DNA of 10,266 nt from Silvimonas sp. (GCA_030151005.1 JASLES010000099.1:1-10266); one strand, 5' to 3'; positions 1 to 7,089 are shown, numbered from the stretch's first letter. The notes: a model not told the origin generated them from the sequence alone. Program-made: numbers and translations.

Positions 1-1
1 A

Positions 2-721
2 ATGATTGCCGAGAACTGGATTACCGCATCTGGCGTGATCGGCCTGTGGCCCGCCAACAGCGTGGGCGACGATATTGAAGTGTACGACCCGCAAACCGGT
101 GAAAAACTGATGGCCTGGCACACCCTGCGCCAGCAAAACGCTAAAGCCGCAGGCAAACCCAACTGGGCACTGGCCGACTTCATCGCCCCCAAAGACAGCG
201 GCAAAACCGACTACATTGGCGCCTTTGCCGTGACCGGCGGCCTGAACATTGAACCGCACGTGAAGCGCTTTGAAGACGCCAACGACGACTACAGCGCCAT
301 CATGGTGAAAGCCCTGGCCGACCGCTTTGCCGAAGGCTTTGCCGAATACATGCACCGCAAAGTGCGCAAGGAAATCTGGGGTTACGTACCGGACGAAACC
401 CTGAGCGTGGACGAACTGACGGACGAGAAATACACCGGCATCCGCCCCGCCCCCGGCTACCCTGCCTGCCCGGACCACACCACCAAAACCGACCTGTTCC
501 GCGTACTGGACGCCAACAGCATCGGCATGACCCTGACCGAAGGCTACGCCATGCTACCCACGGCCGCCGTCAGCGGCTTCTACTTCAGCCACCCGCAGGC
601 GCAGTACTTTGCGGTGGGGAAGATTGCCAAGGATCAGGTGGAAGATTACGCGGCGCGGCGTGGGGTTTCTGTGGAGCAGGCTGAGCGGGATTTGGCGCCG
701 AATTTGGGGTACAACGCTTGA
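2..721 (+). CDS. metH: Methionine synthase, cobalamin-dependent, C-terminal activation domain (5' truncated by window)
   Basis: This is the last 239 residues of MetH, which transfers a methyl group from methyltetrahydrofolate through methylcobalamin to homocysteine in the cytoplasm. The visible part is the C-terminal AdoMet-binding reactivation domain, which remethylates oxidised cob(II)alamin using S-adenosylmethionine and reduced flavodoxin. The hallmark RPAPGYPACPDH lies at visible residues 148-159 and is the AdoMet-binding stretch of the family. Other family-typical segments are WPANSVGDDI (16-25), the segment around SGKTDYIGAFAVTGG (66-80), VSGFYFSHP (190-198) and the terminal LAPNLGY. 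The frame is open to the left edge, so the ATG at 2 is an internal methionine and the folate, homocysteine and B12 domains lie upstream of the window. The stop is TGA at 719-721. Similarity to E. coli MetH, recalled from memory, is very high. No convincing terminator follows; 748-770 can form a weak GC stem without a T-run. Confidence 0.97.
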   Translation: MIAENWITASGVIGLWPANSVGDDIEVYDPQTGEKLMAWHTLRQQNAKAAGKPNWALADFIAPKDSGKTDYIGAFAVTGGLNIEPHVKRFEDANDDYSAIMVKALADRFAEGFAEYMHRKVRKEIWGYVPDETLSVDELTDEKYTGIRPAPGYPACPDHTTKTDLFRVLDANSIGMTLTEGYAMLPTAAVSGFYFSHPQAQYFAVGKIAKDQVEDYAARRGVSVEQAERDLAPNLGYNA

Positions 722-797
722 GTATCTGCCAACACGCATCTTAAAAATGCACCGCACCTGCCAGGGTGCACGTCGATCAATGCTAAAGGAAACGGCC

Positions 798-1190
798 ATG
801 CACAAAACCAGCGGTGACCCGAACCGGCCTGCGTCCGTACTGATCGACGAGCGCATTGCCGAACTGAACGACTGGCGTGGTGAAACACTCGCCAGGCTGC
901 GTGCGTTGATGCATGAGGCGATTCCGGAGGTGGTGGAGACCTGGAAATGGGCGGTGCCGGTGTGGGAGCACAACGGCATCATCTGCACCGGAGAGTCATA
1001 CAAGGCGGCGGTGAAGCTGACTTTCCCCAAGGGTGCGACGGTGGCAGACCCCAAGCAGTTGTTTAATTCCAGCCTGGAAGGCAACGCGCGGCGGGCGATT
1101 GATTTCAAGCAAGATGCAACGCTGGACGAGGCAGGTTTGAAGGCCTTGTTTCAGGCTGCGGCAGCGTTGAACAAGCCCAAGGGCAAATGA
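798..1190 (+). CDS. DUF1801 domain-containing protein
   Basis: A 130-residue, probably cytoplasmic protein of the DUF1801 (YdhG-like) family; its biochemical role is not established. Family-typical features are the tryptophan-rich segment ETWKWAVPVWEHNGIICTG (about residues 44-62), then YKAAVKLTFPKGA and DPKQLFNSSLEGNARRAIDF. There is no signal peptide or membrane segment. I chose the ATG at 798 because an AAAGGAAA Shine-Dalgarno sits about 7 bases upstream. The in-frame ATG at 780 lies before that site, and extending to 609 would overlap metH. The gene follows metH by 76 bases on the same strand, so read-through is possible, but I see no functional link. Its stop is only 14 bases from the stop of the convergent DUF1223 gene, with no terminator hairpin between them. 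Confidence 0.85.
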   Translation: MHKTSGDPNRPASVLIDERIAELNDWRGETLARLRALMHEAIPEVVETWKWAVPVWEHNGIICTGESYKAAVKLTFPKGATVADPKQLFNSSLEGNARRAIDFKQDATLDEAGLKALFQAAAALNKPKGK

Positions 1191-1204
1191 GCGCGCATGC
1201 TGGA

Positions 1205-1990
1205 TCAACGCACGCAGTCTGCCGTGCTGACGGCCTGGATAACCTCCGCCGTTTGCGGGTTTTGCAGCCACGCCACCACGCGCACTTGTTTGCCGGTGGA
1301 TGCCGGCACGGCCAGCGTGGTTTGCACTGCGCCGTCTGCATGAACGGGTAGCGCCGGGGTCATGGCGCGGACGACGTGGGCGTGGGTTAGGGTGGCGCCG
1401 CTGTTTTCTCCGGCAATCACGTGCGAGACGAGGCCGCTTTCCGCCACGGCCACCCGCAGTTGCAGGTTGGCGTCTGGCTTCAAGCCACTGGCTTTGACCG
1501 AGATCGCCAGCCGGTTACCGGGTTGTGGGGTAGCGCTGACGTACAGGCCAGCCGGGGCATTCTGGCTGGTGTTCTGGCTCATCAACCCATCCAGCCGGCT
1601 ACGCCAGTCCAGCAAGGGCGTACCGTTGATAAAGAAATGGGGCGTGTAGACCACGCGGCCACCAGTGGCGTGGACCATCCATTCTTGCATATCGCCATAG
1701 GCAGGGTCGGCAAACAGGTCACGCCAGCCCTGGTCATCCCAATAGTTCACGTGGAACGCCAAGGGCACGATGGGGCCGCTTTGGGCGCTGGTAGCGCTGT
1801 TCAGCGCATTCAGGCGCGTGTCGGCGGGCGGGCAATCTGAACAGCCTTCAGAGGTGAACAGTTGCACCAGCGCGGCGCGGTGGGTGCCGCTTTGCGCCTG
1901 GCAGGCGGCCGCCAGAGATTGGGTTGCAGGCAACAGCGCCAGCGCGAGGCTGGCGAGCAGGTGGGTCAGTGGAAAAGGTAACGGGCGCAT
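1205..1990 (-). CDS. DUF1223 secreted thioredoxin-like protein
   Basis: A 261-residue protein of the DUF1223 family, which adopts a thioredoxin-like fold and is usually exported. Residues 1 to about 27 form a Sec signal peptide (proline-containing start, hydrophobic core LLASLALALL, then SLAAA), implying a periplasmic location. A CxxC-type motif, LFTSEGCSDCPPAD, is at residues 44-57 with cysteines at 50 and 53. The conserved HVNYWD (80-85), GWRDLFADPAY (88-98) and VYTPHFFINGT (114-124) are characteristic of the family. Cys30 and Cys259 could form a second disulfide pair (inference). The first residues after the start lack a clear Shine-Dalgarno. It lies 81 bases downstream of yccF on the same strand with no T-run terminator between, so it may be co-transcribed from the yccF promoter. 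The reaction it performs is unknown; a redox role is suggested only by the CxxC. Confidence 0.9.
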   Translation of the reverse strand: MRPLPFPLTHLLASLALALLPATQSLAAACQAQSGTHRAALVQLFTSEGCSDCPPADTRLNALNSATSAQSGPIVPLAFHVNYWDDQGWRDLFADPAYGDMQEWMVHATGGRVVYTPHFFINGTPLLDWRSRLDGLMSQNTSQNAPAGLYVSATPQPGNRLAISVKASGLKPDANLQLRVAVAESGLVSHVIAGENSGATLTHAHVVRAMTPALPVHADGAVQTTLAVPASTGKQVRVVAWLQNPQTAEVIQAVSTADCVR

Positions 1991-2071
1991 GGCAAGGCTC
2001 TGTGAGTGTTCGATACCGTTAGAGTCGTGCAGCGCGCCCGTTTATGACACCGCCTGGCGGCAGAGGATGAT

Positions 2072-2494
2072 CTAGCCGCGCATGGAGAACATGCGGTCTT
2101 TCTCCACCACGGTCTGGCCGATGGGGGCCAGCGCAATCAGCGCCAGTTTCAGGTGCTGGATACCAAACGGGATGCCGATGATGGTGATGAAGTTGGCCGC
2201 GGCGCACAGCACGTGACCAATGGCCAGCCACCAGCCGCCAAAGACAAACCAGATCACATTACCCAGAAAACCCAGCGCGCCGGTGCCAATGTCGTGCCGG
2301 CCATTCACATCCCGCCGGCTGACGGCTTCCCGGCCAAAGGGCCACAGTGCAAAACCGCCAATCACAAAACACGCTTTGGCCCACGGAATACCGACAATGG
2401 TCACCAACATGATCAGGCCGGCCAGCCACCAGCCCAGCGCCATCCAGACGCCACCCAGTACAAACCACAGAATATTGCCGATCAGACGCAGCAT
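2072..2494 (-). CDS. yccF: YccF family inner-membrane protein
   Basis: A 140-residue integral membrane protein of the YccF (DUF307) family; E. coli YccF is of similar length. It is built as two repeats of one module. Residues about 6-42 (N-ILWFVLGGVWMALGWW, ending in TIVGIPWAKACF) correspond to residues about 79-115 (N-VIWFVFGGWWLAIGH, ending in TIIGIPFGIQHLKLA). Each half has hydrophobic membrane segments ending in a conserved GIP turn, separated by a charged loop (REAVSRRDVNGRHD). The protein ends VEKDRMFSMRG. The function is unknown. The start is supported by AAGGGG five bases upstream of the ATG (plus-strand 2500-2505) and by the MLRLIGNILWF beginning usual in the family. A good sigma70-like promoter lies at 2539-2566, and the DUF1223 gene follows as a possible operon partner. 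Confidence 0.93.
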   Translation of the reverse strand: MLRLIGNILWFVLGGVWMALGWWLAGLIMLVTIVGIPWAKACFVIGGFALWPFGREAVSRRDVNGRHDIGTGALGFLGNVIWFVFGGWWLAIGHVLCAAANFITIIGIPFGIQHLKLALIALAPIGQTVVEKDRMFSMRG

Positions 2495-2538
2495 GGTTTC
2501 CCCTTTTTCAATGTTCTAAAAGCCGCTTGATACAAAAG

Positions 2539-2566
2539 ATCATAATGGGCCATAGAGTTGCGTCAA
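2539..2566 (-). promoter_or_regulatory. Predicted sigma70-type promoter of yccF
   Basis: On the minus strand there is TTGACG (plus-strand 2561-2566) as -35, a 16-base spacer, and TATGAT (2539-2544) as -10. This is 5/6 against each consensus. Transcription would start near 2532, giving a leader of about 37 bases to the yccF ATG, which fits well. Confidence 0.65.
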
Positions 2567-2655
2567 AGTTCTATGCGGGCCGGGTGTGACGAGCGTGACA
2601 AATACCAGGCCAGTCGCGCATGTCGCCCCAAACCCGGCGTGGGCGCGGCATCCGG

Positions 2656-2661
2656 TACAAT
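2656..2661 (+). promoter_or_regulatory. Possible -10 element for the COG2509 gene
   Basis: TACAAT matches the -10 consensus at 5 of 6 positions and lies about 50 bases before the ATG at 2711. No recognisable -35 is found 16-18 bases upstream (the sequence there is GC-rich), so this is tentative. It is the best candidate in the 216-base divergent gap between yccF and the oxidoreductase gene. Confidence 0.35.
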
Positions 2662-2710
2662 CGCGGGTTTGCGGCTGCGCTGGCCGCCACTTTTGTCTGG
2701 ATAGAACCGT

Positions 2711-4339
2711 ATGCTGCGACTGAATGAAATCAAACTGCCCCTGGATCACACGCCAGAAGAACTCCCCGCCGCCATCGTGGCCCGGTTGGGGATCAAGGCC
2801 GATGACCTGATCAGCCATTCCATTTACCTGCGCAGCTACGACGCCCGCAAAAAAGCCAACATCCTGCTGATTTACACGGTGGATGTAGAAGTCCGCAACG
2901 AGGCCGCGCTGCTCAAGCGTTTCAAGAACGACACCAAAGTCAGCGTCACGCCGGACACCAGCTACAAACCCGTCGGGTTTGCGCCAGACAATCTCAAACA
3001 CCGCCCCGTGGTGGTCGGTCTGGGGCCCTGTGGCCTGTTTGCCGCGCTGATCCTGGCGCAGACCGGCTTCAAACCCATTGTGCTGGAGCGCGGCAAAGCC
3101 GTTCGTGAGCGGACCAAAGATACGTGGGGCCTGTGGCGCAAACGTGAACTGAACCCGGAATCCAATGTGCAATTTGGCGAAGGCGGCGCGGGCACGTTCT
3201 CTGACGGCAAGCTCTATAGCCGGATCAAGGATCATCGGCACCACGGTGACAAAGTGCTGCACGAGTTTGTGCTGGCCGGCGCGCCGGAAGAAATTCTGTA
3301 TGTGTCCAAGCCGCACATTGGCACGTTCCGCCTCGTGGGCATGGTGGAAACCATGCGGGAGAAGATCATTGAACTGGGCGGGGAAATCCGCTTCCAGACC
3401 CGCATGGATGATCTGATCGTGGAAAAAACCGCCGACGGCAACCAGCAAGTGCGCGGTGTAAAGACCCAGACGGGCGAGATCATCGAGACCGATCACGTGG
3501 TGTTGGCCCTGGGCCACTCCGCGCGCGATACCTTCCAGGTGCTGTTTGATCGCAATGTGTATATGGAAGCCAAACCGTTCAGCGTGGGTTTCCGGATCGA
3601 GCACCCACAATCCCTGATCGACAATGCGCGCTTTGGCCCCAACGCCGGTCACCCGATTCTGGGTGCGGCGGATTACAAGCTGGTGCATCACGCCAGCAAC
3701 GGCCGTGCGGTGTACAGCTTCTGTATGTGCCCGGGCGGCACTGTGGTGGCGGCGGCATCGGAACCAGGCCGCGTGGTCACCAATGGTATGAGTCAGTATT
3801 CGCGCAACGAGCGCAATGCCAACGCCGGCATTGTGGTCGATATCAGTCCGGAACGGGACTACCCGGGTCACGTGCTGGCAGGGGTGGAATTCCAGCGCAA
3901 GCTAGAATCCGCCGCCTATGTGCTGGGCGGTAGCAACTACAGCGCGCCGGGCCAACTGGTGGGCGATTTTATTGCCAACAAGCCCTCCAAAGACTTTGGC
4001 AGTGTGCAACCTTCGTACACGCCGGGCGTGCATCTGACCAACCTGGACACCGTGCTGCCGGAGTTTGCCATTAGCGCCATCCGCGAGGCTCTGCCGGCCT
4101 TTGGCCGCCAGATCAAGGGCTTTGATATGCATGACGCAGTGCTCACGGGCGTAGAAACCCGGACGTCGTCCCCGGTGCGCATCCGCCGCGACAATGAGTC
4201 GCTGCAAAGCCTGAACACGCGCGGTCTGTACCCGGCGGGCGAAGGTGCCGGTTACGCTGGCGGGATCATGTCGGCCGGCGTGGACGGTATCAAGGTGGCA
4301 GAAGCCGTGGCCATGTCGATCCTGGCGCAGCCTGCCTGA
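2711..4339 (+). CDS. COG2509-type FAD-dependent oxidoreductase (NAD(P)/FAD-dependent)
   Basis: A 542-residue soluble flavoprotein of the COG2509 family, whose members are named 'uncharacterised FAD-dependent dehydrogenase'; the substrate is unknown. Residues 1 to about 95 form a separate N-terminal domain, beginning MLRLNEIKLPLDH and containing the basic SYDARKK, typical of the family. The dinucleotide-binding fold follows: VVVGLGPCGLFAA at 100-112 (GxGxxG) and the acidic Glu126 after the second strand (IVLERG), expected to bind the FAD ribose. FGEGGAGTFSDGKL (155-168) is a family hallmark near the flavin. The C-terminal FAD motif is GLYPAGEGAGYAGGIMSAG (505-523). It has no signal peptide and no membrane segments. 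The ATG at 2711 matches the conserved family N-terminus although the Shine-Dalgarno is weak (GGATAG). The gene is divergent from yccF and is followed 88 bases later by an S4-domain gene. Confidence 0.92.
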   Translation: MLRLNEIKLPLDHTPEELPAAIVARLGIKADDLISHSIYLRSYDARKKANILLIYTVDVEVRNEAALLKRFKNDTKVSVTPDTSYKPVGFAPDNLKHRPVVVGLGPCGLFAALILAQTGFKPIVLERGKAVRERTKDTWGLWRKRELNPESNVQFGEGGAGTFSDGKLYSRIKDHRHHGDKVLHEFVLAGAPEEILYVSKPHIGTFRLVGMVETMREKIIELGGEIRFQTRMDDLIVEKTADGNQQVRGVKTQTGEIIETDHVVLALGHSARDTFQVLFDRNVYMEAKPFSVGFRIEHPQSLIDNARFGPNAGHPILGAADYKLVHHASNGRAVYSFCMCPGGTVVAAASEPGRVVTNGMSQYSRNERNANAGIVVDISPERDYPGHVLAGVEFQRKLESAAYVLGGSNYSAPGQLVGDFIANKPSKDFGSVQPSYTPGVHLTNLDTVLPEFAISAIREALPAFGRQIKGFDMHDAVLTGVETRTSSPVRIRRDNESLQSLNTRGLYPAGEGAGYAGGIMSAGVDGIKVAEAVAMSILAQPA

Positions 4340-4364
4340 AACGTGATTTATCCCCCGGACATAC

Positions 4365-4391
4365 GGCCCGGCAGCGCGTCTGCCGCCGGCC
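4365..4391 (+). other. GC-rich hairpin between oxidoreductase and S4 genes
   Basis: CGGCAG (4369-4374) pairs perfectly with CTGCCG (4380-4385) around a 5-base loop. Outer GGCC (4365-4368) can pair with GGCC (4388-4391) across a 2-base bulge. A run of eight Ts follows at 4408-4415, but it is 16 bases from the stem, too far for a standard intrinsic terminator. It might attenuate read-through into the S4 gene; I would not call it a terminator outright. Confidence 0.4.
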
Positions 4392-4427
4392 TGTGCTGTT
4401 AACATTCTTTTTTTTGCGGGCCACACC

Positions 4428-4655
4428 ATGCACATGCTCGAAGTCGAGATCGATAGCGAATACATCGCCCTGAACGATTTACTGAAAATTGCCGGGGTTG
4501 TTGATAGCGGCGGCGCCGGCAAGGCCCTGGTCGCCAGCGGCGTAGTCAAGGTCGATGGCGTGCAGGAACTGCGCAAGACCAACAAGATTCGTCCTGGCAT
4601 GACTGTCGATGTAGATGGCCAGGTCTTGATCAAGGTCACAGCAGTTTCAGAATAA
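4428..4655 (+). CDS. YbcJ-like S4-domain RNA-binding protein
   Basis: A 75-residue cytoplasmic protein consisting almost entirely of one S4 RNA-binding domain, close in length and pattern to E. coli YbcJ (70 residues). Visible S4 features are YIALNDLLKIAGVVDSGGAG (residues 12-31), the turn KALVASGVVKVDG, then the basic ELRKTNKIRPG, and the closing strand around VDVDGQVLIKV. The family binds RNA, but the natural target is not settled; some members have been linked to ribosomes. The start is ambiguous between ATG at 4428 and ATG at 4434. Only a modest GCGGG ribosome site is present seven bases before 4428, and I prefer 4428. It is followed by a strong terminator at 4726-4756 and may be co-transcribed with the upstream oxidoreductase, although a hairpin and T-run lie between them. 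Confidence 0.88.
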   Translation: MHMLEVEIDSEYIALNDLLKIAGVVDSGGAGKALVASGVVKVDGVQELRKTNKIRPGMTVDVDGQVLIKVTAVSE

Positions 4656-4725
4656 CCGCTAGAAACGCGGTAGATAATCGATATCCCGACTTGAGGCAGC
4701 ACTGGCTGCGTGCCAAAGTCAAAGC

Positions 4726-4756
4726 CGGCCAGGTGTTTGCCTGGCCGTGTTTTTTT
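4726..4756 (+). terminator. Intrinsic terminator after the S4 gene
   Basis: Perfect 8-base stem CGGCCAGG (4726-4733) and CCTGGCCG (4740-4747) with a 6-base loop TGTTTG, followed by TGT and a T-run to 4756. It separates the S4 unit from aroP and shows that the aroP coding region cannot sensibly begin at the upstream in-frame ATG at 4691. Confidence 0.9.
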
Positions 4757-4816
4757 GTTGCGATCCGTAGTTCTCGATTTGATTGTTTGATTGTTCCGGT
4801 ACTCCACCGGATTTGC

Positions 4817-4822
4817 AGGAAA
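4817..4822 (+). promoter_or_regulatory. Ribosome binding site deciding the aroP TTG start
   Basis: AGGAAA lies six bases before TTG at 4829. No ATG or GTG lies nearby in frame before the conserved sequence begins. The next-best start would either include the terminator at 4726-4756 or cut into the conserved GLKNRHIQLIALGG region. Confidence 0.75.
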
Positions 4823-4828
4823 CCTGTT

Positions 4829-6187
4829 TTGGATACATCCACATCACAAGAGGGCCTCAAACGTGGCCTGAAAAACCGGCATATCCAGCTGATTGCGCTG
4901 GGTGGGGCCATTGGCACCGGGCTGTTTCTGGGCTCGGCGGGCGTACTCAAGGCCGCTGGCCCATCCATGATTCTGGGCTATGCCATTGGCGGTTTTATTG
5001 CGTTTCTGATCATGCGCCAACTGGGCGAAATGGTGGCGCAAGAGCCTGTGGCCGGCACGTTCAGCCACTTTGCCTATAAGTACTGGGGCGACTTTGCCGG
5101 CTTTTTGTCCGGCTGGAACTACTGGGTACTGTATGTGCTGGTCAGCATGGCGGAACTCACGGCGGTCGGGAAATACATTGAGTTCTGGCGGCCGGATATT
5201 CCCACCTGGGTCTCGGCACTGGTGTTTTTTGTGGCGATCAATGCGGTGAATCTGGCCAACGTCAAACTGTTTGGCGAGATGGAGTTCTGGTTTGCCATCA
5301 TCAAAGTGGTCGCCGTGATTGCCATGATTGTGTTCGGCGGCTACCTCTTGCTGAGTGGTCAGGGTGGCCCGCAGGCCAGTTTCAGCAATCTGTGGAACGA
5401 TGGCGGCTTCTTCCCGCACGGCTTTGGCGGCCTCTTTATGATGCTGGCGGTGATCATGTTCTCTTTCGGCGGGCTGGAGCTGATTGGCATCACCGCCGCA
5501 GAGGCGGCAGACCCGCGCAAGAGTATTCCCAAGGCGGTCAACCAGGTCATTTACCGGATTCTGATCTTTTACATTGGCGCACTGACTGTGCTGCTGTCGC
5601 TCTATCCGTGGAGCAAAGTGGCCGCTGGCGGTAGCCCGTTTGTGATGATCTTCTCGCAGATTGGTGAAGGGCTGACCGCCAATATTCTCAATATTGTGGT
5701 GCTCACCGCCGCGCTCTCGGTCTACAACAGCAGCGTTTACGCCAATAGCCGCATGCTTTACGGCCTGGCAGAACAAGGCAATGCGCCGCGTTCATTGCTC
5801 AAAGTGAACCGTCGTGGCGTACCGGTGGCGGCGATCTTGCTGTCTGCGCTGGCCACCTTTACCTGCGTGATCATCAACTACGTGATTCCGGCGCGTGCGC
5901 TGGATGTGCTGATGGCCCTGGTGGTCGCGGCGCTGGTGATCAACTGGGCGCTGATCAGCCTGACGCATATGAAGTTTCGCCGGGCGATGGATGCCAGGGG
6001 CGAAACGATCGTGTTCCGCTCGTTCTGGTTTCCGCTCAGTAACTGGATCTGTCTGGCCTTCATGCTGATGATTCTGGGTATTTTGCTGTTTACACCCGGG
6101 CTGGATGTCTCGGCTTATCTGGTACCAGCGTGGCTGTTCATCATGTGGCTGGGTTACCGCTACAAAGTAAAAACCACGCGCCACTGA
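4829..6187 (+). CDS. aroP: Aromatic amino acid permease (AroP family)
   Basis: A 452-residue inner-membrane amino acid:proton symporter of the APC superfamily, importing phenylalanine, tyrosine and tryptophan if it behaves like E. coli AroP (about 456 residues), which it strongly resembles from memory. The start is taken as TTG at 4829, giving MDTSTSQEGLKRGLKNRHIQ. The helix-1 motif LGGAIGTGLFLGSAG is at residues 24-38, FLIMRQLGEMVAQEPVAGTF follows in helix 2, and FSFGGLELIGITAAEAADP is at about 211-229. About twelve hydrophobic segments are spread through the protein, which ends in a basic tail. PheP and related permeases share much of this sequence, so specificity is inferred. The gene stands alone between two terminators (4726-4756 and 6213-6246). 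In the 61 bases available for a promoter I find no good -35/-10 pair and no obvious TyrR box. A small hairpin (CCGGT 4796-4800 with ACCGG 4806-4810) lies just before the ribosome site. Confidence 0.92.
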   Translation: MDTSTSQEGLKRGLKNRHIQLIALGGAIGTGLFLGSAGVLKAAGPSMILGYAIGGFIAFLIMRQLGEMVAQEPVAGTFSHFAYKYWGDFAGFLSGWNYWVLYVLVSMAELTAVGKYIEFWRPDIPTWVSALVFFVAINAVNLANVKLFGEMEFWFAIIKVVAVIAMIVFGGYLLLSGQGGPQASFSNLWNDGGFFPHGFGGLFMMLAVIMFSFGGLELIGITAAEAADPRKSIPKAVNQVIYRILIFYIGALTVLLSLYPWSKVAAGGSPFVMIFSQIGEGLTANILNIVVLTAALSVYNSSVYANSRMLYGLAEQGNAPRSLLKVNRRGVPVAAILLSALATFTCVIINYVIPARALDVLMALVVAALVINWALISLTHMKFRRAMDARGETIVFRSFWFPLSNWICLAFMLMILGILLFTPGLDVSAYLVPAWLFIMWLGYRYKVKTTRH

Positions 6188-6212
6188 GCTATTGATTGCT
6201 GTTGATATGGAG

Positions 6213-6246
6213 AAAAAGGCTGCCCTGATCGGGGCAGCCTTTTTTG
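6213..6246 (+). terminator. Intrinsic terminator after aroP
   Basis: GGCTGCCC (6218-6225) pairs with GGGCAGCC (6232-6239) around loop TGATCG, flanked by AAAAA on the left and TTTTTT on the right. It lies 25 bases after the aroP stop. The symmetric A and T tracts mean it could act in both directions. Confidence 0.92.
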
Positions 6247-6310
6247 TTAACTTTTTCCAGGCTGTCAAAAGGATGACTGCCGTCCCTCACCTATGGGTCA
6301 TTAAATAAGT

Positions 6311-6340
6311 TTGACGTGTCAGTAACATGTCCTATGCATA
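6311..6340 (+). promoter_or_regulatory. Promoter-like element of first BON gene (shared motif)
   Basis: TTGACG (6311-6316), 16 bases, then TATGCATA (6333-6340), preceded by CATGTCC. The same layout occurs before the second BON gene, and a weaker one before the third. Reading TATGCA as the -10 gives a poor sigma70 match (3/6). The CTATGCATAA form is partly like a sigmaS -10, but TATGCATA is also an 8-base palindrome and could be an operator. The leader to the ATG at 6428 would be about 80 bases. Confidence 0.5.
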
Positions 6341-6427
6341 AGTCTGGGCTCGATAAAAGTTTGCCCGCCAAACCGTATGAGTCGGGCCCTTGCCACCACA
6401 ATGATCTTCCAATGAGAGGGAATAAGA

Positions 6428-6967
6428 ATGAAGCAGCTTCTTGTGCGCACCACACTGGCACTGGCACTCGGTCTGGGCTTGAGCGTGACCGCTACGTCGG
6501 CATGGGCTGATGGCGCGAATGGCGAAAACGGTGAGGCTGCGACCGCAGCGAGTACCGCCAAGCCATCTTTGACCTCGCAGGTCAAAAAGGCGCTGAAAGA
6601 CCCGGCCCTTGGCGCCTCCAAAGTCAAGGTCAAGAACAAGAAAGGCGTGATCACCTTGAGCGGTTCCGCTGCCACCAAGGATCAGTCTGCAGCGATTGCT
6701 GATGCCGTGGGCAAGGTCGATGGCGTGAAGAGCGTGGTGAACCACATCGTCACCGCTGATTCGCTGACTGGCCAGGTCAAAGCCGCCCTGAACAAGGATG
6801 CCACCCTGCATGCCTTTAACCTGGGCGTGAAGGAAAACAACGGCGAAGTGACGCTGTTCGGCTCTGTGCAAGAACAGGATGACTCTGAGCGCGCTGAAAC
6901 CATCGCCAAGGGCGTGAGCGGCGTGACCTCGGTGAAGAACCTGATCAACGTGGCTCACCCGCACTGA
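6428..6967 (+). CDS. OsmY-like periplasmic protein with two BON domains (paralogue 1)
   Basis: A 179-residue exported protein. Residues 1-27 are a Sec signal peptide (MKQLLVR, hydrophobic core, cleavage after AWA). There is no lipobox cysteine, so the mature protein should be soluble in the periplasm. A low-complexity Ala/Gly/Glu linker (28-46) leads to BON domain 1 (about 48-109, with KKGVITLSGS and VDGVKSVVNHI) and BON domain 2 (about 111-176, with NNGEVTLFGSVQEQ and VSGVTSVKNLINV). BON domains are thought to bind phospholipid membranes or partner proteins; E. coli OsmY, with two such domains, is a stress-induced periplasmic chaperone. The start is ATG at 6428 with AGAGGG seven bases upstream. 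It has its own promoter-like element and terminator. It is a close paralogue of the gene at 7180-7713. Confidence 0.92.
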   Translation: MKQLLVRTTLALALGLGLSVTATSAWADGANGENGEAATAASTAKPSLTSQVKKALKDPALGASKVKVKNKKGVITLSGSAATKDQSAAIADAVGKVDGVKSVVNHIVTADSLTGQVKAALNKDATLHAFNLGVKENNGEVTLFGSVQEQDDSERAETIAKGVSGVTSVKNLINVAHPH

Positions 6968-7002
6968 TCGGACGCATCCACAGACCGGTTTGGCCGGTAT
7001 GC

Positions 7003-7034
7003 AAAAAAACAGCGGCTTTGGCCGCTGTTTTTTT
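7003..7034 (+). terminator. Intrinsic terminator after first BON gene
   Basis: Perfect 14-base inverted repeat: seven As plus CAGCGGC (7003-7016), loop TTTG, then GCCGCTG plus seven Ts (7021-7034). A smaller hairpin, ACCGG (6984-6988) with CCGGT (6994-6998), precedes it. The core matches the terminator of the second BON gene except in the loop. Confidence 0.93.
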
Positions 7035-7058
7035 ATGTCTGCGATCCTACAAATGGGT

Positions 7059-7089
7059 TTGCCTGCCCGACGGCATGCTCTATGCATAC
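7059..7089 (+). promoter_or_regulatory. Promoter-like element of second BON gene (shared motif)
   Basis: TTGCCT (7059-7064), 16 bases, then TATGCATA (7081-7088). CATGCTCTATGCATA (7074-7088) matches the corresponding sequence before the first BON gene at 13 of 15 positions. Spacing from GTTTG to TATGCATA is the same 24 bases in both copies. The leader to the ATG at 7180 would be about 85 bases. Confidence 0.5.

Noticed and set aside
748..770. Stem TGCACC/GGTGCA after metH as a terminator
   Set aside because: There is no T-run and the loop is long; alternative pairings are equally good.
609..797. N-terminal extension of the DUF1801 gene to 609
   Set aside because: It overlaps metH in another frame; the added Arg/Trp-rich residues are not family-like, while the ATG at 798 has a good ribosome site.
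2540..3871. 443-codon open frame on the minus strand opposite the oxidoreductase gene
   Set aside because: It lies entirely antisense to a clearly conserved gene, has a His/Gln-rich composition typical of a GC-rich shadow frame, and shows no domain I recognise.
3902..5776. Minus-strand open frames of 301 and 310 codons (3902-4807 and 4844-5776)
   Set aside because: They run antisense across conserved genes; the first also crosses the terminator at 4726-4756. Composition is that of shadow frames.
6332..6342. Firm assignment of CTATGCATAA as a sigmaS -10 element
   Set aside because: The key T near the end of the -10 is replaced by A and the core is a palindrome, so it may be an operator; reported only as promoter-like.
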